From Streptococcus cristatus (GTDB lineage Bacteria; Bacillota; Bacilli; Lactobacillales; Streptococcaceae), in the NCBI RefSeq assembly GCF_003943465.1, contig NZ_RJPR01000014.1, forward strand, positions 1 to 47,446: a stretch of DNA of 47,446 nucleotides. Direction: 5' to 3'. The notes beneath the pieces were generated by a model. That model worked only from the letters and a program-made list of their open reading frames with translations, was not told where the DNA came from and did no database searches. Each line of letters opens with the position of its first letter. Position 1 is the first letter of the stretch. Positions 10,501 through 19,164 of this stretch are shown piece after piece. The position numbers were made by a program, and so were the translations under genes.

Positions 10501-11962
10501 GGTACCCGATATTGACTTGAACTTCTCGGGGGAAGATCAGCCTAGCGCCCACTTGGACGTACGGGATATCTTTGGTGAGGAGTATGCCTTTCGTGCAGGA
10601 ACGGTTGGTACGGTGGCTGCTAAGACGGCCTATGGATTTGTCAAGGGTTACGAGCGCGACTACGGGAAGTTCTACCGAGACGCCGAAGTTGAGCGTCTGG
10701 CGCAGGGAGCGGCCGGAGTCAAGAGGACGACTGGACAACACCCGGGCGGAATCGTTGTTATCCCTAACTACATGGATGTTTATGACTTTACACCGGTCCA
10801 ATATCCAGCTGACGATGTGACGGCCGAATGGCAAACGACCCACTTTAACTTCCACGATATCGATGAGAACGTCCTCAAACTCGATGTGCTGGGGCATGAT
10901 GATCCGACCATGATTCGGAAGCTTCAGGACTTGTCTGGCATTGATCCAAATGACATCCCTATGGATGACGCTGGTGTCATGGCCCTCTTTTCTGGAACAG
11001 ACATTCTGGGGGTGACTGAGGAGCAAATCGGCACGCCGACTGGTATGCTGGGGATTCCGGAGTTTGGGACCAACTTTGTACGGGGCATGGTTGATGAGAC
11101 GCATCCGACGACCTTTGCTGAGCTCTTACAGCTATCTGGTCTTTCTCATGGTACGGACGTTTGGTTGGGCAATGCTCAAGACTTGATTAAACAAGGGATT
11201 GCTGACCTGTCCACCGTAATCGGCTGTCGGGACGACATCATGGTTTACCTCATGCACAAGGGCTTGGATCCTAAGATGGCCTTTACGATCATGGAGCGCG
11301 TGCGGAAGGGCCTTTGGCTGAAGATTTCTGAAGAAGAGCGCAATGGCTACATCGCAGCCATGAAGGAAAACAATGTGCCAGAGTGGTACATCGAGTCCTG
11401 TGGAAAGATCAAGTACATGTTCCCTAAGGCCCATGCGGCAGCCTACGTTATGATGGCCCTGCGGGTAGCCTACTTCAAGGTACATCATCCGATTTATTAC
11501 TACTGTGCTTATTTCTCCATCCGGGCTAAGGCCTTTGATATCAAGACCATGAGTGGCGGTCTTGATGCCGTCAAACGTCGGATGAGCGAAATCGCTGAAA
11601 AGCGTAAGAACAACGAAGCTTCCAATGTAGAAATTGACCTTTATACGACTCTGGAAATCGTCAATGAAATGCTGGAGCGGGGCTTCAAGTTCGGAAAGCT
11701 AGATCTCTACAAGAGCCATGCGACCGAGTTTCTCATCGAAGGAGATACCCTTATCCCACCATTCTCTGCCATGGACGGTCTGGGTGATAACGTTGCCCGC
11801 CAATTAGTTAGAGCGCGGGAAGAAGGTGAATTCCTTTCTAAGACAGAGCTCCGCAAACGTGGCGGCCTTTCTAGCACCCTAGTTGAAAAAATGGACGACA
11901 TGGGCATCCTGGGCAATATGCCCGAGGATAACCAGTTGAGTCTCTTTGATGAATTTTTCTAA
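7574..11962 (+). CDS. polC: DNA polymerase III PolC-type, replicative polymerase with proofreading exonuclease
   Basis: 1462 aa, the usual length for the Firmicute replicative polymerase. Domain order: N-terminal domain (1 to about 220), OB fold (about 235-325), and a PHP domain beginning near residue 338 ([17 protein letters not shown]). The DEDD proofreading exonuclease is inserted in the PHP domain near residue 423 (FDVETTGL) with later H-N-A-T-F-D, and the polymerase core follows. The core has a four-Cys zinc element (CGKC...CPEC, from about residue 924) and the catalytic [10 protein letters not shown] motif near residue 979. It ends in LSLFDEF, the C-terminal beta-clamp-binding motif. 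GAGGAAA precedes the ATG. It is upstream of a 50-aa ORF and pepS. Confidence 0.98.
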   Translation: MSNKFEILMHQLDMPLEMRNSEAFLNAEIEKVLVHKVSRVWEFHFSFANILPIEIFRELQKRLAQEFSKTGNQAVFEIHCQNPQVSDELLQAYYQLAFEEGPCASHGFKSLYQDLRVHLDGDKLLIEGASTIDTEHFRKNHLPNLSRQLVKYGFPHLTCQVQHSDELTQQQAENFQAENDKIVQAANEEALKAMESLQQMAPPPEEKPTYDFQARKAAAKPNLDKAEITPMIEVQTEENRLVFEGMVFDLEQKVTRTGRVLLNFKMTDYTSSFSLQKWMKNEEEAKKFDMIKKGAWLRVRGNVEMNNFTRDLTMNVQDVQAVTHYERKDLMPEGQKRVEFHAHTNMSTMDALPEVEEIVATAAKWGHKAVAITDHGNVQSFPHGYKAAKKAGIQLIYGMEANIVEDRVPIVYNEVDMALSDATYVVFDVETTGLSAVYNDLIQVAASKMHKGNIIAEFDEFINPGHPLSAFTTDLTGITDEHVRNAKPLEQVLKEFQEFCQDSVLVAHNATFDVGFMNVNYERHGLPKITQPVIDTLEFARNLYPEYKRHGLGPLTKRFQIALEHHHMANYDAEATGRLLFIFIKDVAEKHGVTNLKDLNTDLVDENSYKKARVKHATIYVKNQTGLKNIFKLVSLSNTKYFEGVPRIPRTVLDAHREGLILGSACSEGEVYDAVVSQGVDAAVEVAKYYDFIEVMPPAIYEPLIAKEQIKDQEELQTIIRNLIEVGDRLGKPVLATGNVHYIEPEEEIYREIIVRSLGQGAVINRTIGHGENAQPAPLPKAHFRTTNEMLDEFAFLGEDLAKKLVITNPNQLAETFEPVEVVKGDLYTPFIDKAEETVAELTYQKAFEIYGNPLPDIVDLRIEKELTSILGNGFAVIYLASQMLVQRSNERGYLVGSRGSVGSSFVATMIGITEVNPLSPHYVCGKCQYSEFITDGSYGSGFDMPDKDCPECGHKLSKNGQDIPFETFLGFDGDKVPDIDLNFSGEDQPSAHLDVRDIFGEEYAFRAGTVGTVAAKTAYGFVKGYERDYGKFYRDAEVERLAQGAAGVKRTTGQHPGGIVVIPNYMDVYDFTPVQYPADDVTAEWQTTHFNFHDIDENVLKLDVLGHDDPTMIRKLQDLSGIDPNDIPMDDAGVMALFSGTDILGVTEEQIGTPTGMLGIPEFGTNFVRGMVDETHPTTFAELLQLSGLSHGTDVWLGNAQDLIKQGIADLSTVIGCRDDIMVYLMHKGLDPKMAFTIMERVRKGLWLKISEEERNGYIAAMKENNVPEWYIESCGKIKYMFPKAHAAAYVMMALRVAYFKVHHPIYYYCAYFSIRAKAFDIKTMSGGLDAVKRRMSEIAEKRKNNEASNVEIDLYTTLEIVNEMLERGFKFGKLDLYKSHATEFLIEGDTLIPPFSAMDGLGDNVARQLVRAREEGEFLSKTELRKRGGLSSTLVEKMDDMGILGNMPEDNQLSLFDEFF

Positions 11963-11981
11963 AATATAGAAAGAGGTTTTT

Positions 11982-12134
11982 ATGAAATTGACCATTTCCG
12001 CTCAGGATAAGCCTGCGCAAAAGGTGTTTGATTACCAGCTGGAGTTTGACCCAGATACGATTTTGAAAATGACCGCTTTGATTTGCGGTACGGTGGCAGC
12101 GGTTAGCCTGCTATCCCTGTTTAAAGAGAAATAA
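11982..12134 (+). CDS. Small hypothetical protein between polC and pepS
   Basis: A 50-codon ORF starting MKLTISAQDKPAQKVF and ending in SLLSLFKEK. An AAGAGG ribosome binding site lies at 11970-11975, 19 nt follow the polC stop, and its stop is 19 nt before pepS, so it fills the gap exactly as an operon member would. The N-terminal half looks like soluble beta strands; residues about 27-46 (ILKMTALICGTVAAVSLLSL) form one hydrophobic helix followed by a basic end, which suggests a C-terminal membrane anchor. I do not recognise a family. No terminator separates it from polC. Confidence 0.6.
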   Translation: MKLTISAQDKPAQKVFDYQLEFDPDTILKMTALICGTVAAVSLLSLFKEK

Positions 12135-12153
12135 CGAAAGAAAAGGAAACATT

Positions 12154-13395
12154 ATGGTTCTGCCAAATTTTAAAGAAAACTTAGAAAAATACGCTAAACT
12201 ATTGGTTGCCAATGGTATCAATGTGCAGCCGGGTCACACGGTGGCGCTCAATATTGATGTGGAGCAGCGTGAGCTGGCTCACTTGATTGTCAAGGAGGCC
12301 TATGCTCTGGGAGCTCACGAGGTCATCGTCCAGTGGGCGGATGATTTGACTACGCGGGAGAAATTCCTCCATGCACCGATAGAGCGCTTGGACAATGTCC
12401 CAGACTATAAGGTGGCTGAGATGAACTATCTCCTCGAAAAGAAAGCCAGCCGCTTGGGCGTTCGTTCATCTGACCCAGGAGCTTTAAATGGCGTGGATGC
12501 CGAGAAATTATCGGCTTCTGCTAAGGCTATGGGGATAGCCATGAAGCCGATGCGAATCGCAACCCAATCCAATAAAGTCAGCTGGACAGTCGCTGCAGCA
12601 GCCGGTACAGAGTGGGCTAAGAAGGTCTTTCCAAACGCAGCCAGTGATGAGGAAGCGGTAGACTTGCTTTGGGATCAGATTTTCAAAACCTGCCGTGTTT
12701 ACGAAGAAGACCCCGTGAAGGCTTGGGAAGAACACGCTGCTATCCTTAAGAGCAAGGCAGAAATGCTTAATAAGGAGCAATTTTCAGCTCTTCATTACAC
12801 AGCGCCAGGGACTGATTTGACACTTGGCTTGCCTAAGAACCACGTTTGGGAATCAGCTGGTGCCATCAACGCACAGGGCGAAGGATTCTTGCCAAATATG
12901 CCGACAGAGGAAGTCTTCACAGCCCCTGACTTCCGTAGGGCAGATGGTTATGTCACTTCTACAAAACCACTTAGCTATAATGGAAATATCATCGAAGGTA
13001 TCAAGGTGACCTTCAAGGATGGCCAGATTGTGGACATTACTGCTGAGAAGGGAGACCAGGTTATGAAGGATCTTGTCTTTGAAAATGCGGGTGCTCGTGC
13101 CTTGGGTGAATGTGCCTTGGTACCAGATCCAAGCCCAATTTCCCAGTCAGGTATTACCTTCTTTAACACCCTTTTCGATGAGAATGCTTCAAACCACTTG
13201 GCTATCGGTGCAGCCTATGCGACCAGCGTGGTTGGCGGAGCAGATATGAGCGAAGAAGAGCTTGAAGCTGCGGGACTTAACCGCTCAGATGTTCACGTGG
13301 ACTTTATGATTGGCTCTAATCAAATGGATATCGATGGCATCCGCGAAGACGGCAGCCGTGTAGCAATCTTCCGCAATGGAGATTGGGCAATTTAA
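12154..13395 (+). CDS. pepS: Aminopeptidase PepS/AmpS (M29 family)
   Basis: Cytosolic metallo-aminopeptidase of 413 aa, the normal length for peptidase family M29, which removes N-terminal residues from imported peptides. Conserved blocks that carry the two-metal site are present: NMPTEEVFTAPD, the GEC segment after GARALGECALVP, NHLAIGAAYA, and the C-terminal HVDFMIGS. The ribosome binding site is AAAAGGAAA just before the ATG. Together with the ami permease in this window it fits peptide-based nitrogen nutrition, but it is transcribed from a different unit, behind polC. Confidence 0.94.
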   Translation: MVLPNFKENLEKYAKLLVANGINVQPGHTVALNIDVEQRELAHLIVKEAYALGAHEVIVQWADDLTTREKFLHAPIERLDNVPDYKVAEMNYLLEKKASRLGVRSSDPGALNGVDAEKLSASAKAMGIAMKPMRIATQSNKVSWTVAAAAGTEWAKKVFPNAASDEEAVDLLWDQIFKTCRVYEEDPVKAWEEHAAILKSKAEMLNKEQFSALHYTAPGTDLTLGLPKNHVWESAGAINAQGEGFLPNMPTEEVFTAPDFRRADGYVTSTKPLSYNGNIIEGIKVTFKDGQIVDITAEKGDQVMKDLVFENAGARALGECALVPDPSPISQSGITFFNTLFDENASNHLAIGAAYATSVVGGADMSEEELEAAGLNRSDVHVDFMIGSNQMDIDGIREDGSRVAIFRNGDWAI

Positions 13396-13442
13396 GATTT
13401 TAAGTTGTTTTGACGGGCACTTTTAATCTGACAGCTCCCACC

Positions 13443-13470
13443 TGCTTCTTGAAAAGTATTCTTAGAAGCA
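13443..13470 (+). repeat. Hairpin between pepS and the YeaQ-like gene
   Basis: Arms TGCTTCT (13443-13449) and AGAAGCA (13464-13470) with partial inner pairing. There is no T-run, so it is more likely an RNA-processing or stabilising hairpin than a terminator. No convincing promoter is visible in this 93-nt gap. Confidence 0.4.
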
Positions 13471-13488
13471 TAGAAAGAAGGATCCTAT

Positions 13489-13719
13489 ATGATTGGTAGT
13501 ATGTTTGTCGGTTTTATTATTGGTCTCATGGCTGGGGCTGTCACCAGCCGCGGGGAACGTATGGGCTGTATCGGAAAAATCCTCTTGGGCTGGTTTGGTT
13601 CATGGCTTGGGCAATTGCTTTTTGGCCACTGGGGACCGATGTTAGCGGGCACAGCCATTCTTCCCTCAGTCTTGGGTGCTGTGATCCTCTTGGCTCTTTT
13701 CTGGGATCGAGGCACCTAG
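13489..13719 (+). CDS. GlsB/YeaQ/YmgE family stress-response membrane protein
   Basis: 76 aa, almost entirely hydrophobic, with three glycine-rich membrane segments (FVGFIIGLMAGAV; IGKILLGWFGSWLGQLLFG; LPSVLGAVILLALF), the layout of the transglycosylase-associated family PF04226. Despite the family name, no enzymatic activity is established; members are often induced by stress. An AAGGAT ribosome binding site precedes the ATG. The ORF ends just before a strong bidirectional terminator that separates it from def on the opposite strand. Confidence 0.85.
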   Translation: MIGSMFVGFIIGLMAGAVTSRGERMGCIGKILLGWFGSWLGQLLFGHWGPMLAGTAILPSVLGAVILLALFWDRGT

Positions 13720-13732
13720 AATAGTGTAAAAG

Positions 13733-13766
13733 AAATACCTAGACGTGAAAACGTCTAGGTATTTTT
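13733..13766. terminator. Bidirectional terminator between the YeaQ-like gene and def
   Basis: Perfect 14-bp stem (13733-13746 with 13751-13764) and GAAA tetraloop. Ts follow on the plus strand, and T-rich TTTCTTTT follows on the minus strand. Confidence 0.92.
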
Positions 13767-13785
13767 GATTGCAATATATGGTCGT

Positions 13786-14418
13786 TTATTCCAGCACCAG
13801 CATGCCGTCCTTCACTGCAAATGGATCTTTTTCATTGATGCGGTCGTAAAACATGATGCCGTTGATATGGTCAATCTCGTGTTGAACCACGATAGAATTA
13901 TAGCCTTTGAGTTTGATGCGGTGTTTTTGGCCATCCTTGTCAAAGTAATCCACGGTCACTCGTGCATGACGCACAACATAGCCTGGCACTTCTCGGTCAA
14001 CAGAAAGGCAGCCTTCTCCATCAGCTAGAGCAGCATCTTGCACAGAGTGGGCAACAACTTTAGGATTGTACATGACCTGAGCTAGGGAGTAGGCTTCTTT
14101 AGGTGGATTTCCTTCTTCGTCCTCCAGATTTGGCACTAACACAGCGATAATCCGCTTAGAAATATCCAGCTGAGGCGCTGCTAGACCAACTCCGCCACGG
14201 AGTCCCATTTTTTCAGCCATGACAGGATCTTGAGAATGTTTCAAGAACTGCATCATTTTCTCACCTAAAATGATTTCCTGATCAGATAAGGGGAAGCTGA
14301 CTTCTTCAGCCACCGCACGCAAGGTAGGATTTCCCTCGCGAATAATATCGCTCATATCAATCAAATGAGCTGCTTTGGTTAATTTATCCATAACCGATTT
14401 TTTTTCACTAACAGACAT
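13786..14418 (-). CDS. def: Peptide deformylase
   Basis: Metalloenzyme, 210 aa, that removes the formyl group from the N-terminal Met of new proteins as they leave the ribosome. The three diagnostic motifs are present: [14 protein letters not shown] (metal-binding Cys) and QHEIDH (HEIDH at 180-184). Length and the extra insertions fit the type 2 enzyme of Gram-positives. The frame is open 12 codons further upstream, but the ATG at 14418 has GGAGAGA directly in front of it. Convergent with the YeaQ-like gene and divergent from the MFS gene. Confidence 0.96.
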   Translation of the reverse strand: MSVSEKKSVMDKLTKAAHLIDMSDIIREGNPTLRAVAEEVSFPLSDQEIILGEKMMQFLKHSQDPVMAEKMGLRGGVGLAAPQLDISKRIIAVLVPNLEDEEGNPPKEAYSLAQVMYNPKVVAHSVQDAALADGEGCLSVDREVPGYVVRHARVTVDYFDKDGQKHRIKLKGYNSIVVQHEIDHINGIMFYDRINEKDPFAVKDGMLVLE

Positions 14419-14442
14419 GATTCTCTCCTTTTTCTTTCTTTC

Positions 14443-14451
14443 ATCATAACA
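14443..14451 (-). promoter_or_regulatory. Extended -10 promoter of def
   Basis: On the minus strand TGT-TATGAT, 24 nt before the def ATG; no clear -35. Confidence 0.45.
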
Positions 14452-14552
14452 CAAATCCCTCCAGAAATAAAGAAAGGGCTTGTCCTTTTATCAGAGGAGA
14501 AATTTTTCGAAAGAATACTCTTTTTAATGGCTGAATTTTTAAGAAAAGATGA

Positions 14553-14581
14553 TTGCGTCTTTTTCTAAAAAGCTGTATGAT
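14553..14581 (+). promoter_or_regulatory. SigA promoter of the MFS-rsuA unit
   Basis: TTGCGT at 14553-14558, 17-nt spacer, TATGAT at 14576-14581. Confidence 0.6.
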
Positions 14582-14612
14582 AGAATGAGTGTGATTTTTA
14601 AAGGAAAATAGA

Positions 14613-15764
14613 ATGAAAAAGTTTATGGAAAAAGTGAGTATTCTCTCACTTTCTTTAGTGTTGACGACCTCCTTTTCGATTTCCAGTGCCCAATCGGCTA
14701 TGTTTGCTTTTTATAAAGACTTGCCAGAAAGTTGGATTGAATTGTTGGTCTCTTTGCCATCGGCTGGGATTATGCTCATGCTAGTTTTAAATGGCCTAGT
14801 GGAGAAATATTTATCGGAACGAAAGATGATTGTGACGGGGCTCTTGATTTTCTCTCTTTGCGGCTTTGTTCCTCTCGTGAATAAGGAATATTGGGTGATT
14901 TTTGCCTCGCGCCTGATCTTTGGTATGGGAGTTGGTTTGCTCAATGCTAAGGCCATTTCGATTATCAGCGAACGTTATGAGGGCAAGGAACGGATTCAGA
15001 CCCTCGGTCTACGTGGATCGGCTGAAGTTGTCGGGACGGCTCTCTTGACACTTGGAGTGAGCCAGTTGCTTCGCTTTGGCTGGGAAATCTCTTTCTTGGT
15101 CTATGCGTCGGGGCTGATTGTTTTAACTCTCTATCTGCTCTTTGTTCCCTATGGCAAGGAGGAGAAGCATCATGAGGCTCATCAGGAAGGAAAGGGTCTG
15201 ACAGCTGCACAGTGGTTTCTGACAATCGGCCTAGCCCTGGTAGCAGCCGTGATTGTCTTGACGAATGTAGTTATCAACGTGCGCGTGCCCGGCCTGGTTG
15301 AAAAGTCTGGTATGGGCAGCGTTCAGACGGCAGGTTTGATTCTTTCAAGCATGCAGTTGATTGGTATTGCCGCAGGCTTGTCCTTTGCACCTCTTCTTCA
15401 TTATTTCAAGGAAAATTTATTGACGGTTGCAGGAGTGGTCTTTGGTTTTACTGCGATCATGATTGGTTTGGCACCCAATCTCTTGCTCTTGAGTGTGGTT
15501 ACCATCGCTTCTGGCTTTGTTTATAGTGTCAGTCTGACAGCGATTTTTCATATTCTTTCCGAGAGAATCCCTAGCAAATCCCTGAATAAAGTGACTTCGA
15601 TTGTGATTTTAGGTTGTAGTGCTGGAGCTACCGCTACAACTTTCTTTTTGTCATTGATTAGTCAATTTTCAAGCCAAGCTTCCTTTATTTTTTGCGTTTT
15701 GGGAAGTCTGATGGTTTTAATGGCAGTGCTGGCATTCGGCATTCTCAAGAAAAAGTCTGCTTAG
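14613..15764 (+). CDS. Major facilitator superfamily transporter
   Basis: 383 aa with about twelve hydrophobic segments in two halves separated by a charged loop (GKEEKHHEAHQEGK, near residue 190). This is the usual MFS architecture. The segment GLVEKYLSERKMIV corresponds to the loop 2-3 region, and FASRLIFGMGVGLLNAKAIS to helix 4. The substrate cannot be told; the overall look is of a proton-coupled exporter or nutrient transporter of the CynX/multidrug type. AAAGGAAA precedes the ATG. rsuA starts 9 nt after the stop, so both are on one transcript, an arrangement without obvious functional logic. Confidence 0.85.
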   Translation: MKKFMEKVSILSLSLVLTTSFSISSAQSAMFAFYKDLPESWIELLVSLPSAGIMLMLVLNGLVEKYLSERKMIVTGLLIFSLCGFVPLVNKEYWVIFASRLIFGMGVGLLNAKAISIISERYEGKERIQTLGLRGSAEVVGTALLTLGVSQLLRFGWEISFLVYASGLIVLTLYLLFVPYGKEEKHHEAHQEGKGLTAAQWFLTIGLALVAAVIVLTNVVINVRVPGLVEKSGMGSVQTAGLILSSMQLIGIAAGLSFAPLLHYFKENLLTVAGVVFGFTAIMIGLAPNLLLLSVVTIASGFVYSVSLTAIFHILSERIPSKSLNKVTSIVILGCSAGATATTFFLSLISQFSSQASFIFCVLGSLMVLMAVLAFGILKKKSA

Positions 15765-15773
15765 GAGAAGAGT

Positions 15774-16502
15774 ATGCGTTTGGATAAATTTCTAGTGGAA
15801 AGTGGGCTTGGCTCACGTAGTCAAGTCAAGCAACTATTGAAAAAAGGTCAAGTCTGGGTCAATGGGGCAGCAGTCACGTCGGCCAAGACACAGATTGATG
15901 AGCGGTCGGATAAGATTGTGGTGGATGGTCAGACCTTGGTTTATGAAAAATTTGTCTACTATCTCTTAAACAAACAAAAGGGTGTCATTTCTGCCACTGA
16001 AGATGACCGCCATAAAACGGTTTTAGATTTGTTGGACCATACTGCCCGTCAAAAAGAAGTCTTTCCTGTGGGGCGGTTAGATGTGGATACGCATGGTCTT
16101 CTGCTTTTGACCAATAATGGTCAGTTATCGCACGCTATGCTGTCTCCCAAACGCCATGTGGCTAAGGTTTATCAAGCTCAGGTTGCCGGTCTGATGGATC
16201 AGGCAGATGTTGAGCGTTTTGCTCAAGGAATCGAACTCAAAGATTTCACTTGTCAGCCTGCCCAACTCGAAATTCTTGAAAGAGATGAGGTGGCGAAGAC
16301 CAGTCTGGTCCGTATCACCCTATCAGAGGGTAAGTTTCATCAGGTGAAGCGGATGGTTTTAGCTTGTGGGAAGGAAGTCACGGACCTTCAGCGTTTGTCT
16401 ATGGGACCTTTGCAGCTAGATCCAAATCTGGAACTGGGGCAATGGCGACGCTTGACTAAAGAAGAAATGCAGAGCTTGGAAATTTTTCAAGTTGAACTAT
16501 AG
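15774..16502 (+). CDS. rsuA: 16S rRNA pseudouridine synthase (RsuA/RluB family)
   Basis: 242 aa. The N-terminal S4 RNA-binding domain (residues 1 to about 60, MRLDKFLVESGLGSRSQVKQLLKKG) is followed by the RsuA-type catalytic domain, in which VGRLDVDTHGLLLLTN holds the catalytic Asp at about residue 103. RsuA modifies U516 of 16S rRNA in E. coli; the choice between RsuA and a close paralogue rests on length and on this single-S4, short-C-terminus form. Downstream of the MFS gene in the same unit and ended by a terminator at 16513-16542. Confidence 0.88.
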   Translation: MRLDKFLVESGLGSRSQVKQLLKKGQVWVNGAAVTSAKTQIDERSDKIVVDGQTLVYEKFVYYLLNKQKGVISATEDDRHKTVLDLLDHTARQKEVFPVGRLDVDTHGLLLLTNNGQLSHAMLSPKRHVAKVYQAQVAGLMDQADVERFAQGIELKDFTCQPAQLEILERDEVAKTSLVRITLSEGKFHQVKRMVLACGKEVTDLQRLSMGPLQLDPNLELGQWRRLTKEEMQSLEIFQVEL

Positions 16503-16512
16503 AAAGCTAGGA

Positions 16513-16542
16513 AAGTGGAGCAATATATTGCTTCGCTTTTTT
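16513..16542 (+). terminator. Terminator of the MFS-rsuA unit
   Basis: Eleven-pair stem (16513-16523 with 16528-16538, two G-U pairs), TATA loop, six Ts. Confidence 0.85.
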
Positions 16543-16549
16543 GCTCTAT

Positions 16550-16578
16550 TTGACAGTTAAGCCTTGATATGATAAGAT
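16550..16578 (+). promoter_or_regulatory. SigA promoter of rocS
   Basis: Consensus TTGACA at 16550-16555, 17-nt spacer, TAAGAT at 16573-16578. Predicted start near 16585, about 32 nt before the ATG. Confidence 0.82.
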
Positions 16579-16616
16579 TTAGGTAACTATATCTAGAAAA
16601 AGTTTCAGAGGAAATT

Positions 16617-17111
16617 ATGGCAATTGAAAAGACAGTCAGCGAGCTGGCCGAGATTTTAGGAGTCAGCCGTCAGGCAATCAATAATCGTGTCAAGGCCTTG
16701 CCGCCAGAGGATACAGAAAAAAATGAAAAAGGTGTCACAGTCGTGACCCGTAGTGGCCTGATTAAGCTAGAAGAAATTTATAAAAAGACCATTTTTGAAG
16801 ATGAGCCTGTCAGTGAGGAAGTCAAGCAGCGCGAGTTGATGGAAATCTTAGTGGATGAAAAAAATGCTGAGATTTTGCGTCTTTATGAGCAACTCAAGGC
16901 TAAAGATAATCAGTTGGCTAAGAAAGACGAACAACTCCGTGTCAAGGACGTGCAAATTGCTGAAAAAGATAAGCAGCTAGACCAGCAGCAACAGTTGACA
17001 GCCAAGGCTATGAGCGAGCGGGAAACCCTTCTTTTGGAGCTGGATGAAGCCAAAGAGAAGGTGCAGAAGCAGGAAAACAAAGGTTTTTTTGCTCGTTTGT
17101 TTGGTAAATAA
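16617..17111 (+). CDS. rocS: RocS-like regulator of chromosome segregation (DUF536 type)
   Basis: 164 aa. N-terminal winged helix-turn-helix (residues 1 to about 55; SELAEILGVSRQAINNRVKALP), a long coiled coil (about 70-150, with register repeats of KD.QL/EK..L), and a C-terminal amphipathic FFARLFGK. This is the architecture and length described for pneumococcal RocS, which binds DNA and the membrane, helps segregate the chromosome, protects the nucleoid from division, and interacts with the capsule kinase module. The call follows from that family knowledge and the visible domains; function in this strain is inferred. GAGGAAA precedes the ATG. Monocistronic, with its own promoter and terminator. 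Confidence 0.85.
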   Translation: MAIEKTVSELAEILGVSRQAINNRVKALPPEDTEKNEKGVTVVTRSGLIKLEEIYKKTIFEDEPVSEEVKQRELMEILVDEKNAEILRLYEQLKAKDNQLAKKDEQLRVKDVQIAEKDKQLDQQQQLTAKAMSERETLLLELDEAKEKVQKQENKGFFARLFGK

Positions 17112-17117
17112 GAAAGA

Positions 17118-17149
17118 AAATCTCAGTTGAAAAGCTGAGATTTATTTTT
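17118..17149 (+). terminator. Terminator of rocS
   Basis: Eleven-pair stem (17118-17128 with 17133-17143), GAAA loop, ATTTTT tail. Confidence 0.88.
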
Positions 17150-17269
17150 CAAAGAAAGAGTAGAGATAAGGCAGAGAAACTGCCAAACGCAGATTTTCAG
17201 GAGCCATTTAGTCTTTGTTAGAGTTTGCCTATCCCTTTTTCGCCCAAATTTCTGAAAGAAGAAAATAAG

Positions 17270-19024
17270 ATGAAACCAGAAAAACTTAGCTTTAAGCGCT
17301 TTTATCATAATTTAGATAAGATCCTAGTTCTCTTTTTCATGGTCTTTATGATGATGGAGTATGCATGGATCCCCTTTAATTCCTACGCAGCAGAATACCT
17401 GCTCAAACAGACAGGCTATCTCTTTTTGTCTTATAACAATGCCTGGGCAGTCCTCAGCTCTAATTGGCTGGTCGGTCTAGGTTTTCTAGTCCTCGTTGTG
17501 GTTAATCTCTTTGTCGCCTATTTCCAGAGCGGCATGATTTTCATGGGGATTCGCAACCTTTTGGACCAAGAAAATCGACCAGTATTCGCTTTTCTTGGAA
17601 AAACATTTAGGGACAGTTTTGCTATTGTCAAGAAGGCTGGACCAGGGAAAATGCTCTTTATCGTACTTTATATGGGCTTTCTTTTTCCCTTCTTGCGCCA
17701 AATTTTGAAAATATACTATCTCAATAAAATTTTGGTTCCGGATTTTATTGTCACCTATTTGGCAAATAATATTTTGTTCGCTGTTTTCATGGGACTTCTT
17801 GTGGTCGGCATGCTTCTGGTGGCAGTGCGACTAATGTTTGCCCTACCACAGCTCTTTTTTGAGCATGCGACAGTTCCTCAGGCAATTCGCTTTAGTCTGG
17901 CCAAGACTAAGAACCGCCTTTTCTTTTACACTAGGCATCTTTTTTGGATTATTATCAAAAGCTTTCTGCTTTATACTTTTCTCGCAGCTCCAGCTATACT
18001 AGGACAGCGGTACATGCACACTCAACCAAATGAGGTTGTCCTCTTTAGCGGTATTGTAGCTTTTGTCCTGATTAAGTTTGCCTACTATGCTATGTTGTCC
18101 TATTTCCTTCTCAAATTTGTCTCCTTCCTGACAGATCGTACCTTAAATGACTATCCAACGAAAAGAGGCCTGTCTCTAATGCGTTGGTTTGTTCTGACTA
18201 TTGCCAGCTTAAGCTTCGCATTAGAAGGTTATGTCTATCTAAATTTCCCTTTGGAGAACGTTCCGATTACGATTTCCCATAGAGGGGTTTCGAGGGAAAA
18301 TGGAATCCAAAATACCGTAGAAGCGCTGGAAAAAACAGCCTTGCTCAAACCTGACTTGGTAGAAATGGATGTGCAGGAAACCAAGGATGGGCAATTTGTC
18401 ATGATGCATGACGCAAATCTGAAGCAGTTGGCAGGTCTTGATGCCCAGCCTCAAGACCTAACCTTGGCCGAACTAACTTCGCTAGAGATTTCAGAAAATG
18501 GCTATCGGGCTAAGATTTCTAGCTTTGACGATTACTTTACTCGTGCCAATCAACTCGGACAGCGCCTCTTGATAGAAATCAAGACCAGCAAGAAAGACTC
18601 CAAGGATATGATGGAGCGATTCTTGAGCAAGTATGGTGCCAAAATCAAGGTTTATCAACACCAGATTCAGTCTTTGGACTACCAAGTCATCGATCAGGTA
18701 GTCAAATATGACTCTTCTATCCCCAGCTTTTTTATCCTGCCCTATAATACAATCTTTCCACGGACTAAAGCTTCTGGCTACACCATGGAATATTCAACCT
18801 TGGATGAAAATTTTGTCAATAAACTCTGGCAATCCGACAAACGCCTCTATGACTGGACTATTAATGATGAGGATAGCATCGTCAAATCTTTTCGCTTAGG
18901 AGTGGATGGGATGATTACAGATAATTTGGAGTTGGTTCAGACTTCCATAAAAGAACTCAAGGATGATCCGGACTATACTACCCTTCTATTAAATAAGTCT
19001 TTAGACTTGCTAAGTTTTTCTTAG
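17270..19024 (+). CDS. Membrane glycerophosphodiester phosphodiesterase
   Basis: 584 aa from this start. The N-terminal half (to about 320) holds eight or so membrane helices of the GDPD-associated membrane domain (PF10110). The C-terminal half is a GDPD TIM barrel with ISHRGVS (catalytic His at 337), VEMDVQETKDG (metal ligands), MMHD, and IEIKT. The domain order predicts hydrolysis of glycerophosphodiesters at the membrane, releasing glycerol-3-phosphate, with possible roles in phospholipid or teichoic-acid turnover. The frame opens upstream at 17225, but ATG 17270 has GAAAGAAG at 17253-17260 and begins the usual Lys-rich N-terminus. No clear promoter or terminator was identified. Confidence 0.88.
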   Translation: MKPEKLSFKRFYHNLDKILVLFFMVFMMMEYAWIPFNSYAAEYLLKQTGYLFLSYNNAWAVLSSNWLVGLGFLVLVVVNLFVAYFQSGMIFMGIRNLLDQENRPVFAFLGKTFRDSFAIVKKAGPGKMLFIVLYMGFLFPFLRQILKIYYLNKILVPDFIVTYLANNILFAVFMGLLVVGMLLVAVRLMFALPQLFFEHATVPQAIRFSLAKTKNRLFFYTRHLFWIIIKSFLLYTFLAAPAILGQRYMHTQPNEVVLFSGIVAFVLIKFAYYAMLSYFLLKFVSFLTDRTLNDYPTKRGLSLMRWFVLTIASLSFALEGYVYLNFPLENVPITISHRGVSRENGIQNTVEALEKTALLKPDLVEMDVQETKDGQFVMMHDANLKQLAGLDAQPQDLTLAELTSLEISENGYRAKISSFDDYFTRANQLGQRLLIEIKTSKKDSKDMMERFLSKYGAKIKVYQHQIQSLDYQVIDQVVKYDSSIPSFFILPYNTIFPRTKASGYTMEYSTLDENFVNKLWQSDKRLYDWTINDEDSIVKSFRLGVDGMITDNLELVQTSIKELKDDPDYTTLLLNKSLDLLSFS

Positions 19025-19080
19025 AATAGCAGTGGAAAATGAACACGAGTAATAGAGTAGAGTTATTGCATGTCTACCAT

Positions 19081-19095
19081 AATATTCAGAAAATT
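19081..19095 (+). promoter_or_regulatory. CodY box upstream of the ami operon
   Basis: AATATTCAGAAAATT differs from the CodY consensus AATTTTCWGAAAATT at one position. It ends 3 nt before the -35 hexamer of the amiA promoter, a position expected for control by CodY, the branched-chain amino acid and GTP sensor. Confidence 0.75.
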
Positions 19096-19098
19096 TAG

Positions 19099-19127
19099 TT
19101 TACTTTTTTCCTTTCTTGTGCTATAAT
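19099..19127 (+). promoter_or_regulatory. SigA promoter of amiACDEF
   Basis: TTTACT at 19099-19104, 17-nt spacer, TATAAT at 19122-19127 with an extended TGC. An 8-bp inverted repeat (GTTTACTT 19098-19105, AAGTAAAC 19131-19138) brackets the promoter. Confidence 0.85.
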
Positions 19128-19164
19128 CCTAAGTAAACCTAAAAAACAAAATTGGAGAATTCGT

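Noticed and set aside
10328..11104. 258-codon minus-strand frame inside polC
   Set aside because: Same reasons: full overlap with conserved polymerase motifs and no initiation signals.
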